Source: CAYLZO01 sp964387775
Lineage (GTDB): Bacteria > Chloroflexota > Anaerolineae > JAAYZQ01
NCBI GenBank assembly: GCA_964387775.1
Contig: CAYLZO010000036.1
Coordinates: 1-29,074 of the forward strand
Length of the DNA stretch: 29,074 bases
Direction of reading: 5' to 3'
Program-made: the position numbers and the translations under genes
Shown: positions 1-7,249 of the stretch, in pieces
Layout: each line of letters begins with the position of its first letter
How positions within the stretch are numbered: the first letter of the stretch is position 1
Notes under the pieces: model-generated
What the model saw: the letters and a program-made list of their open reading frames with translations, nothing else
Databases searched by the model: none
Told to the model about the DNA's origin: nothing

Positions 1-107
1 TCGGGGCCATGATCCTGAGCACCGAGGCGCTCATCACCGACATCCCCGAGGAAGAGCCCCCGATGCCGGCGGGCGGTCCGGGCGGCGGCATGGGCGGCAT
101 GTACTAG
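1..107 (+). CDS. groEL: Chaperonin GroEL, C-terminal end (partial)
   Basis: The window opens inside an open frame that ends at TAG 105-107. The 34 visible residues contain GAMILSTEALITDIPEEE followed by a glycine- and methionine-rich tail ending GGMGGMY. The segment TEALITDIPE is the end of the last equatorial-domain helix of GroEL/Hsp60, and the Gly-Met tail is the flexible C-terminus that projects into the folding chamber. GroEL is the ATP-dependent cytosolic chaperonin that works with GroES. Only the extreme C-terminus is present, so nothing can be said about its ATPase residues or upstream groES. A strong terminator hairpin follows 15 bases after the stop, so transcription of the chaperonin unit probably ends here. 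Confidence 0.93.
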   Translation, partial: GAMILSTEALITDIPEEEPPMPAGGPGGGMGGMY

Positions 108-122
108 ACTCAAATCTGATTG

Positions 123-161
123 GGGACCACGCCTCGTCACGAGGCGTGGTCCCTGTTGTTT
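123..161 (+). terminator. Rho-independent terminator of groEL
   Basis: A perfect 14-bp stem, GGGACCACGCCTCG at 123-136 paired with 140-153, encloses the three-base loop TCA. A T-rich run (TGTTGTTT) follows from 154. This is the canonical layout of an intrinsic terminator, placed just after the groEL stop codon. It could in principle work on the opposite strand too, but the bases on that side are not a clear T tract. Confidence 0.88.
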
Positions 162-199
162 CTGACAGGGACTATGACGAATTCAAAGTAGTGGTCACG

Positions 200-242
200 T
201 GGTAGGTGACGATGGGGGGACGTCTCGCATCGTCACCTACCA
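200..242. repeat. 15-bp inverted repeat upstream of the FmdB gene
   Basis: TGGTAGGTGACGATG at 200-214 is perfectly complementary to 228-242, with a 13-base loop at 215-227. It lies between the groEL terminator and the ribosome-binding site of the next gene (GGAGGAGG at 272-279). No T tract follows it on either strand, so it is not a normal terminator. It may be a leader hairpin of the fmdB-like mRNA, a protein-binding palindrome, or a small non-autonomous repeat. The sequence alone does not decide between these. Confidence 0.75.
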
Positions 243-283
243 GGCAACCTCTACTTGCTGCAAGACGTTTGGGAGGAGGCGAT

Positions 284-577
284 ATGCCCATCTATGAATA
301 CGAATGCCTGGAGTGTGGCCTGCACTTTGACAAGTTGCAGCGTTTCGGCGATCCAGAGCCAACGGCCTGCCCCCGGGGCCACGAGAACGTGCACCGGCTC
401 CTGTCCCAACCGGCCATCATCTTTAAGGGCTCCGGCTTTTACACGACCGATTATGGCCGGAGCGGATCGGGCCGGAATGGCCGGGGCAAGCCTTCGTCCG
501 AAGGCACAAAAGCGGATGGAGACAAGAACGGGTCGGAGGCCAAGGCTGAGAAAAGTGAAGAATCCCACCAAGGTTAA
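284..577 (+). CDS. FmdB-family zinc-ribbon protein
   Basis: This is a 97-residue protein starting MPIYEYECLECG, the hallmark start of the FmdB regulatory-protein family (small zinc ribbons named from a formamidase operon, with mostly unknown function). The first metal pair is C8-x2-C11. The second half has C29-P-R-G-H33 where the family usually has C-x2-C, so the ribbon would be Cys3His if it binds zinc. The motif GSGFYTTDY near residues 50-59 is also typical of the family. The tail from about residue 60 is rich in Gly, Lys, Glu and Ser and is probably disordered. I chose the ATG at 284 because GGAGGAGG sits 4 bases upstream and the family starts exactly here. An in-frame ATG at 206 would add 26 unrelated residues and start inside the inverted repeat. 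It sits alone between groEL and a repeat-filled spacer. Confidence 0.85.
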   Translation: MPIYEYECLECGLHFDKLQRFGDPEPTACPRGHENVHRLLSQPAIIFKGSGFYTTDYGRSGSGRNGRGKPSSEGTKADGDKNGSEAKAEKSEESHQG

Positions 578-596
578 AAGGTCATCTGGGCATAGG

Positions 597-755
597 TGAG
601 ATTGCTTCCCTGGCCTGCGCAGTCCCTGCATCCAGGGGACCGTCCAGGACAGGCGTCGCTGACGCTCCTCGCAATGACGGGTGACTGTTTCTTGCATAAT
701 GAGCGGCGGGCGACCGCCCGGTGTGGGCTACTCAGAATGACAGTATCTCTTAGAA
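597..755. repeat. Composite intergenic repeat between FmdB and the ABC operon
   Basis: The 201-bp gap at 578-778 holds no gene. It contains GATTGCTTC near 600-608 and, about 60 bases on, the module CGTCGCTGACGCTCCTCGCAA followed by TGAC. On the other strand this reads as the ATTGCGAGGAGCGTCAGCGA type of dispersed repeat. A second module follows with a small hairpin, CGGGCG at 707-712 paired with CGCCCG at 715-720, and GGGCTACTCAGAATGACA at 726-743. I know such modules as intergenic repeats scattered in some Chloroflexota and other environmental genomes. That recognition is from memory, and only single copies are visible in this window. No open frame here resembles a protein. Confidence 0.55.
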
Positions 756-778
756 CCGAATCCGCCACGGAGGCGAGC

Positions 779-1756
779 ATGATCGAGGTAAAGGACCTGA
801 GCAAATCCTACGGCCCGGTCCAGGCACTGAAGGACGTCTCTTTTCGCGTGGACGCCGGCGAGATCATTGGCTTGCTGGGACCCAACGGCGCCGGCAAGAC
901 GACGATGATGAAAATCCTGACCGGCTACTTGCAGCCGAGCGCCGGTACCGCCACGGTGGACGGCCTGGACGTGCTGACCGAGGCCCACGAGGTACAAAAG
1001 CGCATCGGCTACCTGCCCGAGAACGCGCCCCTCTACCCCGAGCTCTCGGTGCAGGCCTATCTGAAAATGATCGCCGACCTGCGCCAGATCCCGGAGGAGG
1101 AACAGCCGGCGTATCTGGCAGACGCGATCCGGGCCGCGAGCCTGGAGGATCACCTGACCCGGCCCATCGGCCAGTTGAGCAAGGGCTACCGGCAGCGCGT
1201 GGGGCTGGCCCAGGCCATCGTCCACCGGCCCAAGCTGCTGATCCTGGACGAGCCGACCATCGGCCTCGACCCGACCCAGATCGTCGAGGTGCGGCGCCTG
1301 ATCCGGCGCCTGGCCGAGACGAGCACGGTGCTGCTTTCGACCCACATCCTGTCCGAGGTGGAGGCCGTCTGCGAGCGGGTCATCATCCTCATGAACGGCG
1401 AGATCCGGGCCGACGCCCGCCTGGACGAGCTGGCGGCGACGGCCGACGTCGTGCTGGTCCTGGGCGAGGCGGTGCCCGACGCCGACGCGGGTCTCGAAGC
1501 CCTGCCCGGCGTGGAGGGCGTCGAGTCCTTCACCCTGGCCGACGGCGTCGGCTACCGGGTGCGGAGCCGCGACGGCCACGACCTGCGCCCGGCCATCTTT
1601 GACCTGGCCCGCGAGCAAGGCTGGCCGCTCCGCGAGCTGCGCCAGGATGCCCGCACGCTGGAGGCGGTGTTCAACGAATTGGCGACGGCGCCCGTGCCCG
1701 AGGAGGACGCGCCCCAGGATGAGAAAGAGGAGCGAGCGGAAGGAGGTGCGGCATGA
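779..1756 (+). CDS. ABC transporter ATP-binding protein, GldA/ABC-2 type
   Basis: A 325-residue ATPase that would energise the fused permease encoded immediately downstream. It has Walker A GPNGAGKT at residues 34-41, a signature segment LSKGYRQR at 133-140 (LSKGY in place of LSGGQ, usual in ABC-2/GldA-type ATPases), Walker B LLILDEP near 153-159, and the H-loop in STHIL. The C-terminal ~90 residues form the extra regulatory domain common in this group, ending in an acidic tail. The ATG at 779 was chosen because GGAGG at 769-773 precedes it and MIEVKDLSKSYG is the usual start. The 61 codons upstream in frame run through the intergenic repeat. The stop overlaps the next start by four bases (ATGA at 1753-1756), so the two are translationally coupled. 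The substrate cannot be told from the sequence. Confidence 0.9.
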   Translation: MIEVKDLSKSYGPVQALKDVSFRVDAGEIIGLLGPNGAGKTTMMKILTGYLQPSAGTATVDGLDVLTEAHEVQKRIGYLPENAPLYPELSVQAYLKMIADLRQIPEEEQPAYLADAIRAASLEDHLTRPIGQLSKGYRQRVGLAQAIVHRPKLLILDEPTIGLDPTQIVEVRRLIRRLAETSTVLLSTHILSEVEAVCERVIILMNGEIRADARLDELAATADVVLVLGEAVPDADAGLEALPGVEGVESFTLADGVGYRVRSRDGHDLRPAIFDLAREQGWPLRELRQDARTLEAVFNELATAPVPEEDAPQDEKEERAEGGAA

Positions 1757-4728
1757 AACAGACTTTGGCCATCACGCGCAAAGAGTTGAGCGCCTATTTC
1801 GGCTCGCCCATGGCCCTGATCTTTCTGGGCGTCTTTTTAATCGTCACCCTCTTTGTCTTTTTCTGGGTCGAGACCTTTTTCGCCCGGGGCATCGCCGACG
1901 TGCGGCCCCTCTTTCGCTGGATGCCGGTGCTGCTCATCTTTTTGGTGGCGGCGCTGACCATGCGCCAATGGAGCGAGGAGCAGCGGGCCGGCACCCTGGA
2001 GGTGCTGCTGACCCTGCCCGTGCGCCGCGTCGAGCTGGTGCTGGGCAAGTTCCTGGCCGTCATGGCCCTGGTGGCCCTGGCCCTGGCCCTGACCCTCTTT
2101 CTGCCCATCACGGTCGAAATCCTGGGGCCGCTGGACTGGGGGCCGGTCGTCGGCGGCTACCTGGCCGCCCTGCTGATGGCCGCCGCCTACGCCGCCATCG
2201 GCCTCTTTGTCTCGTCCCGCACCGACAACCAGATCGTGTCGCTCATCGTGACCCTGTTCCTGGGCGGCATTTTCTACGTGCTGGGCACCACGGCCGCCAC
2301 CGGCCTGGTCGGCGACACGCTGGGCGAGGTGCTGCGCGCCATCGGCACCGGCAGCCGTTTCGAGAGCATCGAGCGGGGCGTCATCGACCTGCGTGACCTG
2401 ATCTACTACCTCTCGCTGACGGCCCTGTTCCTGACCCTCAACGTCGTCTCCCTCGACGCCAAGCGCTGGAGCCGGGGGCGGCAGACGGCCGGCTACCGCC
2501 GCCAGGTCGTCGTCACGGTCGTCCTGATTGCGGCCAACCTGGTGGCGTTGAACACCTGGCTCTTCCCGCTGGGCGGCCTGCGCGCCGACCTGACGGCCCA
2601 AAAAGAGTACAGCCTCTCGCCGGTGACGCGGGACCTCATCGGCAGCTTGCAGGAGCCACTCCTGATCCGGGGCTATTTTAGCGAGCGGACCCATCCGCTG
2701 CTGGCGCCCCTGGTGCCGACCATCCGCGACATGCTGCGCGAGTACGAGGTGGCCTCGGGCGGCCGGGTGCAGGCCGAGATCGTGGACCCTCGCGACGACG
2801 AGGAGCTGGAGGCCGAGGCCAACCAGGTCTATGGCATCCGGCCCACGCCCTTCCGCGACGTGGACCGCTACGAGTCGTCGGTCATCAACTCCTATTTCGA
2901 CATCCTCATCCGCTACGGCGACCAGCACGTCGTCTTGGGCGTGGGAGACCTGATCGAGGTGGACCAGAGTCCGGGCACGGGCGACGTCGAGGTCGGCCTG
3001 CGCAATTTGGAGTACGACCTGACCCGCTCTATCAAAAAGGTGGTCTATGGCTTCCAGAGCCTCGACGCCGTGTTCGGCAGCCTCGAGGGGCCGGTCCGGC
3101 TGACGGCGTTTATCACGCCCGAGACGCTGCCCGAGAGCTTGCAGGAGGTGCCGGCGCGGCTCGAAACGGTGGCCTTGCAGCTCCGGGAGGAATCGGGGGG
3201 CAAGCTCGAGTTCGAAATCATCGACCCCGACGACCCCAACAGCCAGGTCAGCCGCGAGACGCTCATCGAGAGCCTGGGGCTCTATCCCATCTCGGCTTCG
3301 TTCTTCTCGCAGCAATCGTATTATCTGCACCTGCTGTTGCAGATCGACGACCAGGGCCAGATTCTCTACCCGGCGGGCGACCTGAGCGAAGGCGAGCTGC
3401 GGACCGAGATCGAGTCGGCCCTCAAACGCGCCGCGCCCGGTTTCCTCAAGACGGTGGGCCTCTGGACGCCGCCCACCGACCCGCAGCCCGATCCCTTTGG
3501 CGGCATGAGCCCGCCCCTCTGGAGCTGGCAGCGGTTGCAGCAGCAACTGCGCCAGGATTATACCGTCCGGCGGGTGGACCTGAGCAGCGGCCGGGTGCCG
3601 GGCGACGTGGACGTGCTGCTCGTCGTCGCGCCCCAGGGCCTGGACGACAAGGCGCGGTTCGCCGTGGACCAATTCCTGATGCGCGGCGGGGCCGTCATCG
3701 TCGCCACGGGTAATTACGTGCTCTCGCCCCAGCAGTTCCCCGGCAGCATCTCGGTCGATCCGGTGGCGGACGGCCTCAAGGAGATGCTGGCCCACTATGG
3801 CGTGACCCTGCGCGAGGGCATGGTCATGGACCCGCAGAACGAGCCGTTTCCGATCCAGGTGCCGCGCCAGGTGGGCGGGGTCCAGGTGCTAGAGATCCAG
3901 GAGGTGGACTATCCCTTCTTTGTGGACGTCCGGGCCGACGGCATGGCCGACGACAGCCCCATCGTGTCGAATCTGCCGGCCGTGACGCTGCACTGGGCCT
4001 CGGCGCTCGAGATCGACGAGGCGGCGCAGACGGGCCGCGAGGTGAAGATCCTGCTGCGCTCCACCGGCGACGCCTGGCTCCGCACCTCGCCCGACATCAT
4101 GCCCGACCTGGAACAGGGCTTTACCGTGGAGGGCGAGACGCAGTCGTGGCCGCTGGCCGTCTCGATCCGGGGACCTTTCGAGAGCTACTTTGCCGAGCGC
4201 GGCTCGCCCTTCGACTCTGCTCAGGGTGAGCCCTTTGCGCCCGGCGAGGCTGTAACGGAGACGGTCGAAGGGCCTGGCCTGAGCGGAGCCGAAGGGCCTG
4301 GCCTGAGCGGAGCCGAAGGGCCTGGCCTGAGCGGAGCCGAAGGGCCGCTGGGCACGGTCCGCGTATCGCCCGAGACGGCCCGGCTGGTCGTCGTCGGCAG
4401 CGCCGAGTTTGTGGACGACGTCGTGCTCGACATCTCGCAGCGCCTGGCGGGCGACCGCTACCTGAACAACCTGCAATTTGTGCAAAACGCCGTGGACTGG
4501 GCCACGGAGGACGAGGACCTGCTCTCTATCCGCTCGCGGGGCACCCAGGCCCGCTTGCTGGAGCCGCTGGAGGAGGGCGAGCCGATGCTGTGGGAGGTGG
4601 CCAACTATGCCGTCGCGCTGCTGGCCCTGATCGTCATCGGCGGGGTGTGGACGGCGCGCCGCCGCAGCGAGCAGCCCATGTTCGACCTGTCCGATTCGAC
4701 GTGGGCAGAGGAGGGGCGTGATGAGTAA
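1753..4728 (+). CDS. Fused ABC-2 permease and GldG-type auxiliary protein
   Basis: A 991-residue protein that joins two subunits usually encoded separately. Residues 1 to about 230 are an ABC-2 permease of the GldF type, starting KQTLAITRKELSAYF, with the motif RQWSEEQRAGTLEVLLTLPV near 72-91 and about six hydrophobic segments. Another membrane segment near 250-270 leads into a large extracytoplasmic GldG/ABC_transp_aux region to about residue 920, and a last transmembrane helix lies near 950-968 before a short cytoplasmic tail. GldG-type domains resemble IFT52/sugar-utilisation folds and accompany GldF in gliding or export complexes. Residues 819-865 are a low-complexity insert made of repeat DNA (DSAQGE, then three GPGLSGAE units) that interrupts the auxiliary domain. 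The start overlaps the ATPase stop and the end overlaps the DUF4340 gene by 8 bases. A gliding role is not implied, because the other Gld proteins are not here. Confidence 0.87.
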   Translation: MKQTLAITRKELSAYFGSPMALIFLGVFLIVTLFVFFWVETFFARGIADVRPLFRWMPVLLIFLVAALTMRQWSEEQRAGTLEVLLTLPVRRVELVLGKFLAVMALVALALALTLFLPITVEILGPLDWGPVVGGYLAALLMAAAYAAIGLFVSSRTDNQIVSLIVTLFLGGIFYVLGTTAATGLVGDTLGEVLRAIGTGSRFESIERGVIDLRDLIYYLSLTALFLTLNVVSLDAKRWSRGRQTAGYRRQVVVTVVLIAANLVALNTWLFPLGGLRADLTAQKEYSLSPVTRDLIGSLQEPLLIRGYFSERTHPLLAPLVPTIRDMLREYEVASGGRVQAEIVDPRDDEELEAEANQVYGIRPTPFRDVDRYESSVINSYFDILIRYGDQHVVLGVGDLIEVDQSPGTGDVEVGLRNLEYDLTRSIKKVVYGFQSLDAVFGSLEGPVRLTAFITPETLPESLQEVPARLETVALQLREESGGKLEFEIIDPDDPNSQVSRETLIESLGLYPISASFFSQQSYYLHLLLQIDDQGQILYPAGDLSEGELRTEIESALKRAAPGFLKTVGLWTPPTDPQPDPFGGMSPPLWSWQRLQQQLRQDYTVRRVDLSSGRVPGDVDVLLVVAPQGLDDKARFAVDQFLMRGGAVIVATGNYVLSPQQFPGSISVDPVADGLKEMLAHYGVTLREGMVMDPQNEPFPIQVPRQVGGVQVLEIQEVDYPFFVDVRADGMADDSPIVSNLPAVTLHWASALEIDEAAQTGREVKILLRSTGDAWLRTSPDIMPDLEQGFTVEGETQSWPLAVSIRGPFESYFAERGSPFDSAQGEPFAPGEAVTETVEGPGLSGAEGPGLSGAEGPGLSGAEGPLGTVRVSPETARLVVVGSAEFVDDVVLDISQRLAGDRYLNNLQFVQNAVDWATEDEDLLSIRSRGTQARLLEPLEEGEPMLWEVANYAVALLALIVIGGVWTARRRSEQPMFDLSDSTWAEEGRDE
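4209..4346 (+). repeat. In-frame repeat insertion: inverted arm plus 3 x 24-bp tandem units
   Basis: TTCGACTCTGCTCAGG begins at 4210. Its near-complement CCTGAGCGGAGCCGAA occurs three times downstream as part of a perfect 24-bp tandem unit that starts GGGCCTGG, at 4270-4293, 4294-4317 and 4318-4341, with a partial fourth (GGGCC) to 4346. Each unit encodes GPGLSGAE, so the reading frame is kept. The arm pair has two mismatches in 16. This type of element (TTCGAC...GCTCAGG / CCTGAGC...GTCGAA) is normally intergenic. Here it lies within the GldG part of the fused permease gene. Confidence 0.85.
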
Positions 4729-5707
4729 ACGAAACCTGATTCTAGTCGCTGTCCTGGTCGTCCAGATCGCCATCGCCGCCGTGGTCTTTTGGCCGCGGGA
4801 GGTCGCCTCGCGGGGGGAGCCGCTCTTCCCGGCGGTCGAGGCCGGCCAGATCGTGGGCCTGACTATCACCGGGGCGGGTGACAATCGGATCGTACTGGCC
4901 AAAGCGGGGGAGGGCTGGGTGCTGTCCGAGGCCGGCGACTATCCCGTCCTGGCCGACAAGGTGCCGCCGCTCCTGGCCGACATCGCCGGATTGACGACCG
5001 ACCGGCTGGTGGCCCAGACGCCGGGCAGCCACGGGCGGCTCAAGGTGGCGCGGGACGATTTCGAGCGCCGGATCGAGTTCGAGATGGCCGACGGGACGGT
5101 GCGTCAGCTCTACGTCGGCACGGCGCCGAGCTTTGGCGCCACCCACGTCCGCGCCGGGGGCCGGGACGAGGTCTATTTGACGGCCGACCTCACGGCCCAG
5201 GAGGTCCAGGTGCAGGCCAGCGCCTGGGTCGACCGGACCTACCTGGAGGTGCCCCAGGACCAGATCGTGGCCGTGACGCTGGAGAACGCCAACGGCCGCT
5301 TCGAGTTCGTCAAGGCGGGCGAGACGTGGACGATGGCCGGCCTGGCCGCCGACGAGCCCCTCGACGAGGGGGCGGTGAACACGCTGGTCAACCGGGCGCG
5401 GCTGACGACGCTCCAGGCGCCCCTGGGCAAGGAGGAACTGCCGGCCTACGGGCTGGACGATCCCCAGGCGGTGGTGACGCTCCAGACCGAGACGGAGCAG
5501 GGCGGCAGCCGGACCTACACCTTGTGGGTCGGCGCCCAGGACCCCGAGGACAACAGCTACGTGGTCAAGTCCTCCGAGTCAGCGTGGTACGTGCGGGTCA
5601 ACGAGTTCGCGGTGAGCGATTTCGTGGAGAAGGGCCGCCAGGACTTTATCGTGCAGCCGACGCCCACGCCGGAGGCTTTGCCAGAGGCCACGCCGGTGGG
5701 ACCGTAG
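4721..5707 (+). CDS. DUF4340 domain protein of the ABC operon
   Basis: A 328-residue protein with one N-terminal hydrophobic anchor (about residues 4-24, LILVAVLVVQIAIAAVVFW) followed by an extracytoplasmic region. The pattern of two similar halves fits DUF4340: each half has a strand-rich segment such as IVGLTITGAGDNRIVLAKAG or IVAVTLENANGRFEFVKAG, then a phrase like GEGWVL or GETWTM. The family is regularly found behind GldG-type ABC auxiliary proteins and is thought to be part of the same envelope complex. Its biochemical role is unknown. I prefer the ATG at 4721 to the GTG at 4718 because the purine-rich GAGGAGGGG at 4708-4716 spaces better. It overlaps the previous gene by 8 bases and ends 11 bases before a convergent gene. 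Confidence 0.82.
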   Translation: MSKRNLILVAVLVVQIAIAAVVFWPREVASRGEPLFPAVEAGQIVGLTITGAGDNRIVLAKAGEGWVLSEAGDYPVLADKVPPLLADIAGLTTDRLVAQTPGSHGRLKVARDDFERRIEFEMADGTVRQLYVGTAPSFGATHVRAGGRDEVYLTADLTAQEVQVQASAWVDRTYLEVPQDQIVAVTLENANGRFEFVKAGETWTMAGLAADEPLDEGAVNTLVNRARLTTLQAPLGKEELPAYGLDDPQAVVTLQTETEQGGSRTYTLWVGAQDPEDNSYVVKSSESAWYVRVNEFAVSDFVEKGRQDFIVQPTPTPEALPEATPVGP

Positions 5708-5718
5708 CGTGACCAGCC

Positions 5719-6756
5719 TCATTTTTCCTCGGGCTTGAACCAGGGATAGAGTTCCTTCATACAGTCGGGGCAGAGGCCGTGGCTGAACCGGGCCTCTGAA
5801 TGCTCGCTGACGTAGGCTTCCACGCCGTGCCAGTAGCCCTCGTCGTCCCGGATCTTTTTGCAGTTGGCGCAGATGGGGAGCAGGCCGCGCAGCGTTTTGA
5901 CCTGGGCCAGGGCGGTTTCGAGTTCCTTGACGAGGCGTTCCCGCTCTTGTTCTGCCCGCTTGCGCTCGGTAATGTCGCTGATAAAGCCTTCCAGCGCGAC
6001 GACGTCGCCGCCGGGTCCGGGGACGGCCGTGCCCTGCTCCCAAACCCACTTTTCCTCGCCGGTGGCGGTGATGATCCGGTATTCCAACTGGAACTTTTTC
6101 CCTGCCTGCATGGCGGCCTGGATATCGCTCCACACAGGGTCCCTATCTTTGGGGTGGATCAGGTCGGCGTAGGCGAGCGTGCGGTTGTCAACCAGGTCCG
6201 AGGGTTCATAGCCGGTCAACTCGTAGCAGCCGTCGCTGATGAACTCCATCGTCCAGTCCGGGTCGTTGCGGCAGCGGTAGGCGATGCCGGGCAGGTTGCT
6301 CATCAGTGTGGAGAGGACGCGCTGGCTCTCGCGAAGCGCCGCTTCGACGCGCTCCCGCTCGCGCATGAGCCGGTGCCGTTGAAGTTCGTGCTCGATGACC
6401 GTGGGGAGCAGGTCAAAGTAGGCGCCATCCACGTCCTTGACGATATAGTCGCTGGCTCCCATTTTCATGGCTTCGACGGCGATCTGCTCGCTGCCGGTGC
6501 CGGTGACCATGATGATCGGCGGCAATGGCCCCCGGGCGAGCAGGGCCTCGATGACCTGCAAGCCGGTGAGCCCGGGCATCATCTGGTCGGTGACCAGGAT
6601 GTCATAGTCGCCGACGTCGTACATGGCCAGGCCCTCTTCGCCGGTGCGGGCCACGTCCACGCGGTAGCCGGCCCGCGCCAGCCGTTTCTCAAAGAGCCGG
6701 GCCAGCCCGGGGTCGTCTTCCATGAGGAGGATGTGCGCCTTGTGTGCTTCGGCCAT
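5719..6756 (-). CDS. Response regulator with PAS domain and CxxC/CxxC tail
   Basis: A 345-residue cytosolic regulator. Residues 1-125 are a receiver domain with acidic residues E14/D15, phosphoacceptor D57 (LVTDQMMPG) and the conserved Thr and Lys (MVTG, VKD). Residues about 145-275 are a PAS domain (SNLPGIAYRC ... DITERKRAE). A short coiled coil (about 272-290) leads to a C-terminal module with C296-A-N-C299 in LPICANCKKIRDDEGYW and C329-P-D-C332 in FSHGLCPDC. This tail is a recurrent accessory module on PAS and REC signalling proteins and looks like a small zinc or metal site. There is no DNA-binding, kinase or cyclase domain. It starts 3 bases after the stop of the upstream regulator gene, so translation is likely coupled, and it is the last gene of the lipoprotein-kinase-regulator operon. 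Confidence 0.88.
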   Translation of the reverse strand: MAEAHKAHILLMEDDPGLARLFEKRLARAGYRVDVARTGEEGLAMYDVGDYDILVTDQMMPGLTGLQVIEALLARGPLPPIIMVTGTGSEQIAVEAMKMGASDYIVKDVDGAYFDLLPTVIEHELQRHRLMRERERVEAALRESQRVLSTLMSNLPGIAYRCRNDPDWTMEFISDGCYELTGYEPSDLVDNRTLAYADLIHPKDRDPVWSDIQAAMQAGKKFQLEYRIITATGEEKWVWEQGTAVPGPGGDVVALEGFISDITERKRAEQERERLVKELETALAQVKTLRGLLPICANCKKIRDDEGYWHGVEAYVSEHSEARFSHGLCPDCMKELYPWFKPEEK

Positions 6757-6759
6757 CGC

Positions 6760-7203
6760 TTATTCCCCGTTCGGTATGGTCACGACGGATAAGAACAGCC
6801 CAATTTTGCGGATCGCGTCGGAAAAGCGCTGATAGTCCACGGGCTTGGTGATATAGACGTTGCAGCCCAGGTCGTAGCAGCGGGCCACCTCGCGGGTGTC
6901 GTCGGTGGTGGTGAGGATAATGACGGGGATGCGCTTCGTCCGCTCGTCCGCTTTCATCCGCTTCAGCACCTGGTAGCCGTCCAACACCGGCAGGTTGAGG
7001 TCCAACAGGACCAGCATCGGCGACGGGCGCGCCTTGCCTTCGTAGGGACCGGTGCTGAACAGATAGTCCAGAGCCTCCTGGCCGTTTTCCAGCACCACGA
7101 TGTCGTTGGTGATGTTGGAGCGGCGCAGGTTTTTGACGATCAGCCGGGCGTGGCCGGGGTCGTCTTCGACCAATAGAATGGAAACTTGATGTACATAACT
7201 CAC
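6760..7203 (-). CDS. Single-domain response regulator, Rcp1-like
   Basis: A 147-residue protein that consists only of a receiver domain: E13/D14/D15 acidic cluster, phosphoacceptor D68 in LVLLDLNLPVLDG, switch Thr in ILTTTDD, and Lys in YITKPVD. The phrase GQEALDYLF and the long loop with GKARPSP are typical of the Rcp1-like single-domain regulators that pair with phytochrome-type or CHASE-type kinases. It has no output domain and would carry phosphate or bind a partner directly. The GTG at 7201-7203 is the start, with AGGAGG seven bases upstream. It lies 46 bases after the kinase gene, its most likely phosphodonor, and 3 bases before the REC-PAS gene. Confidence 0.9.
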   Translation of the reverse strand: MSYVHQVSILLVEDDPGHARLIVKNLRRSNITNDIVVLENGQEALDYLFSTGPYEGKARPSPMLVLLDLNLPVLDGYQVLKRMKADERTKRIPVIILTTTDDTREVARCYDLGCNVYITKPVDYQRFSDAIRKIGLFLSVVTIPNGE

Positions 7204-7249
7204 TACCGATCCTCCTTTTTGACGGCCTGTGTTGGCCGGTCAATCGCGT

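Noticed and set aside
206..283. Upstream in-frame start for the FmdB-type protein
   Set aside because: The extra 26 residues are coded by the inverted repeat and have no family counterpart. The ATG at 284 has an excellent ribosome-binding site.
596..778. N-terminal extension of the GldA-type ATPase
   Set aside because: The 61 codons read through the intergenic repeat. The family start and a ribosome-binding site are at 779.
1837..3795. A 652-codon open frame on the minus strand
   Set aside because: It is antisense to the fused permease and auxiliary gene, without motif or ribosome-binding site.
779..5707. Gliding motility machinery
   Set aside because: Only the GldA/GldF/GldG-like ABC parts are present, and such operons are common in non-gliding bacteria. 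No other gliding genes are visible.
5708..5718. Terminator between the convergent DUF4340 and REC-PAS genes
   Set aside because: The 11-base gap and the adjacent coding ends show no stem-loop with a T tract on either strand.
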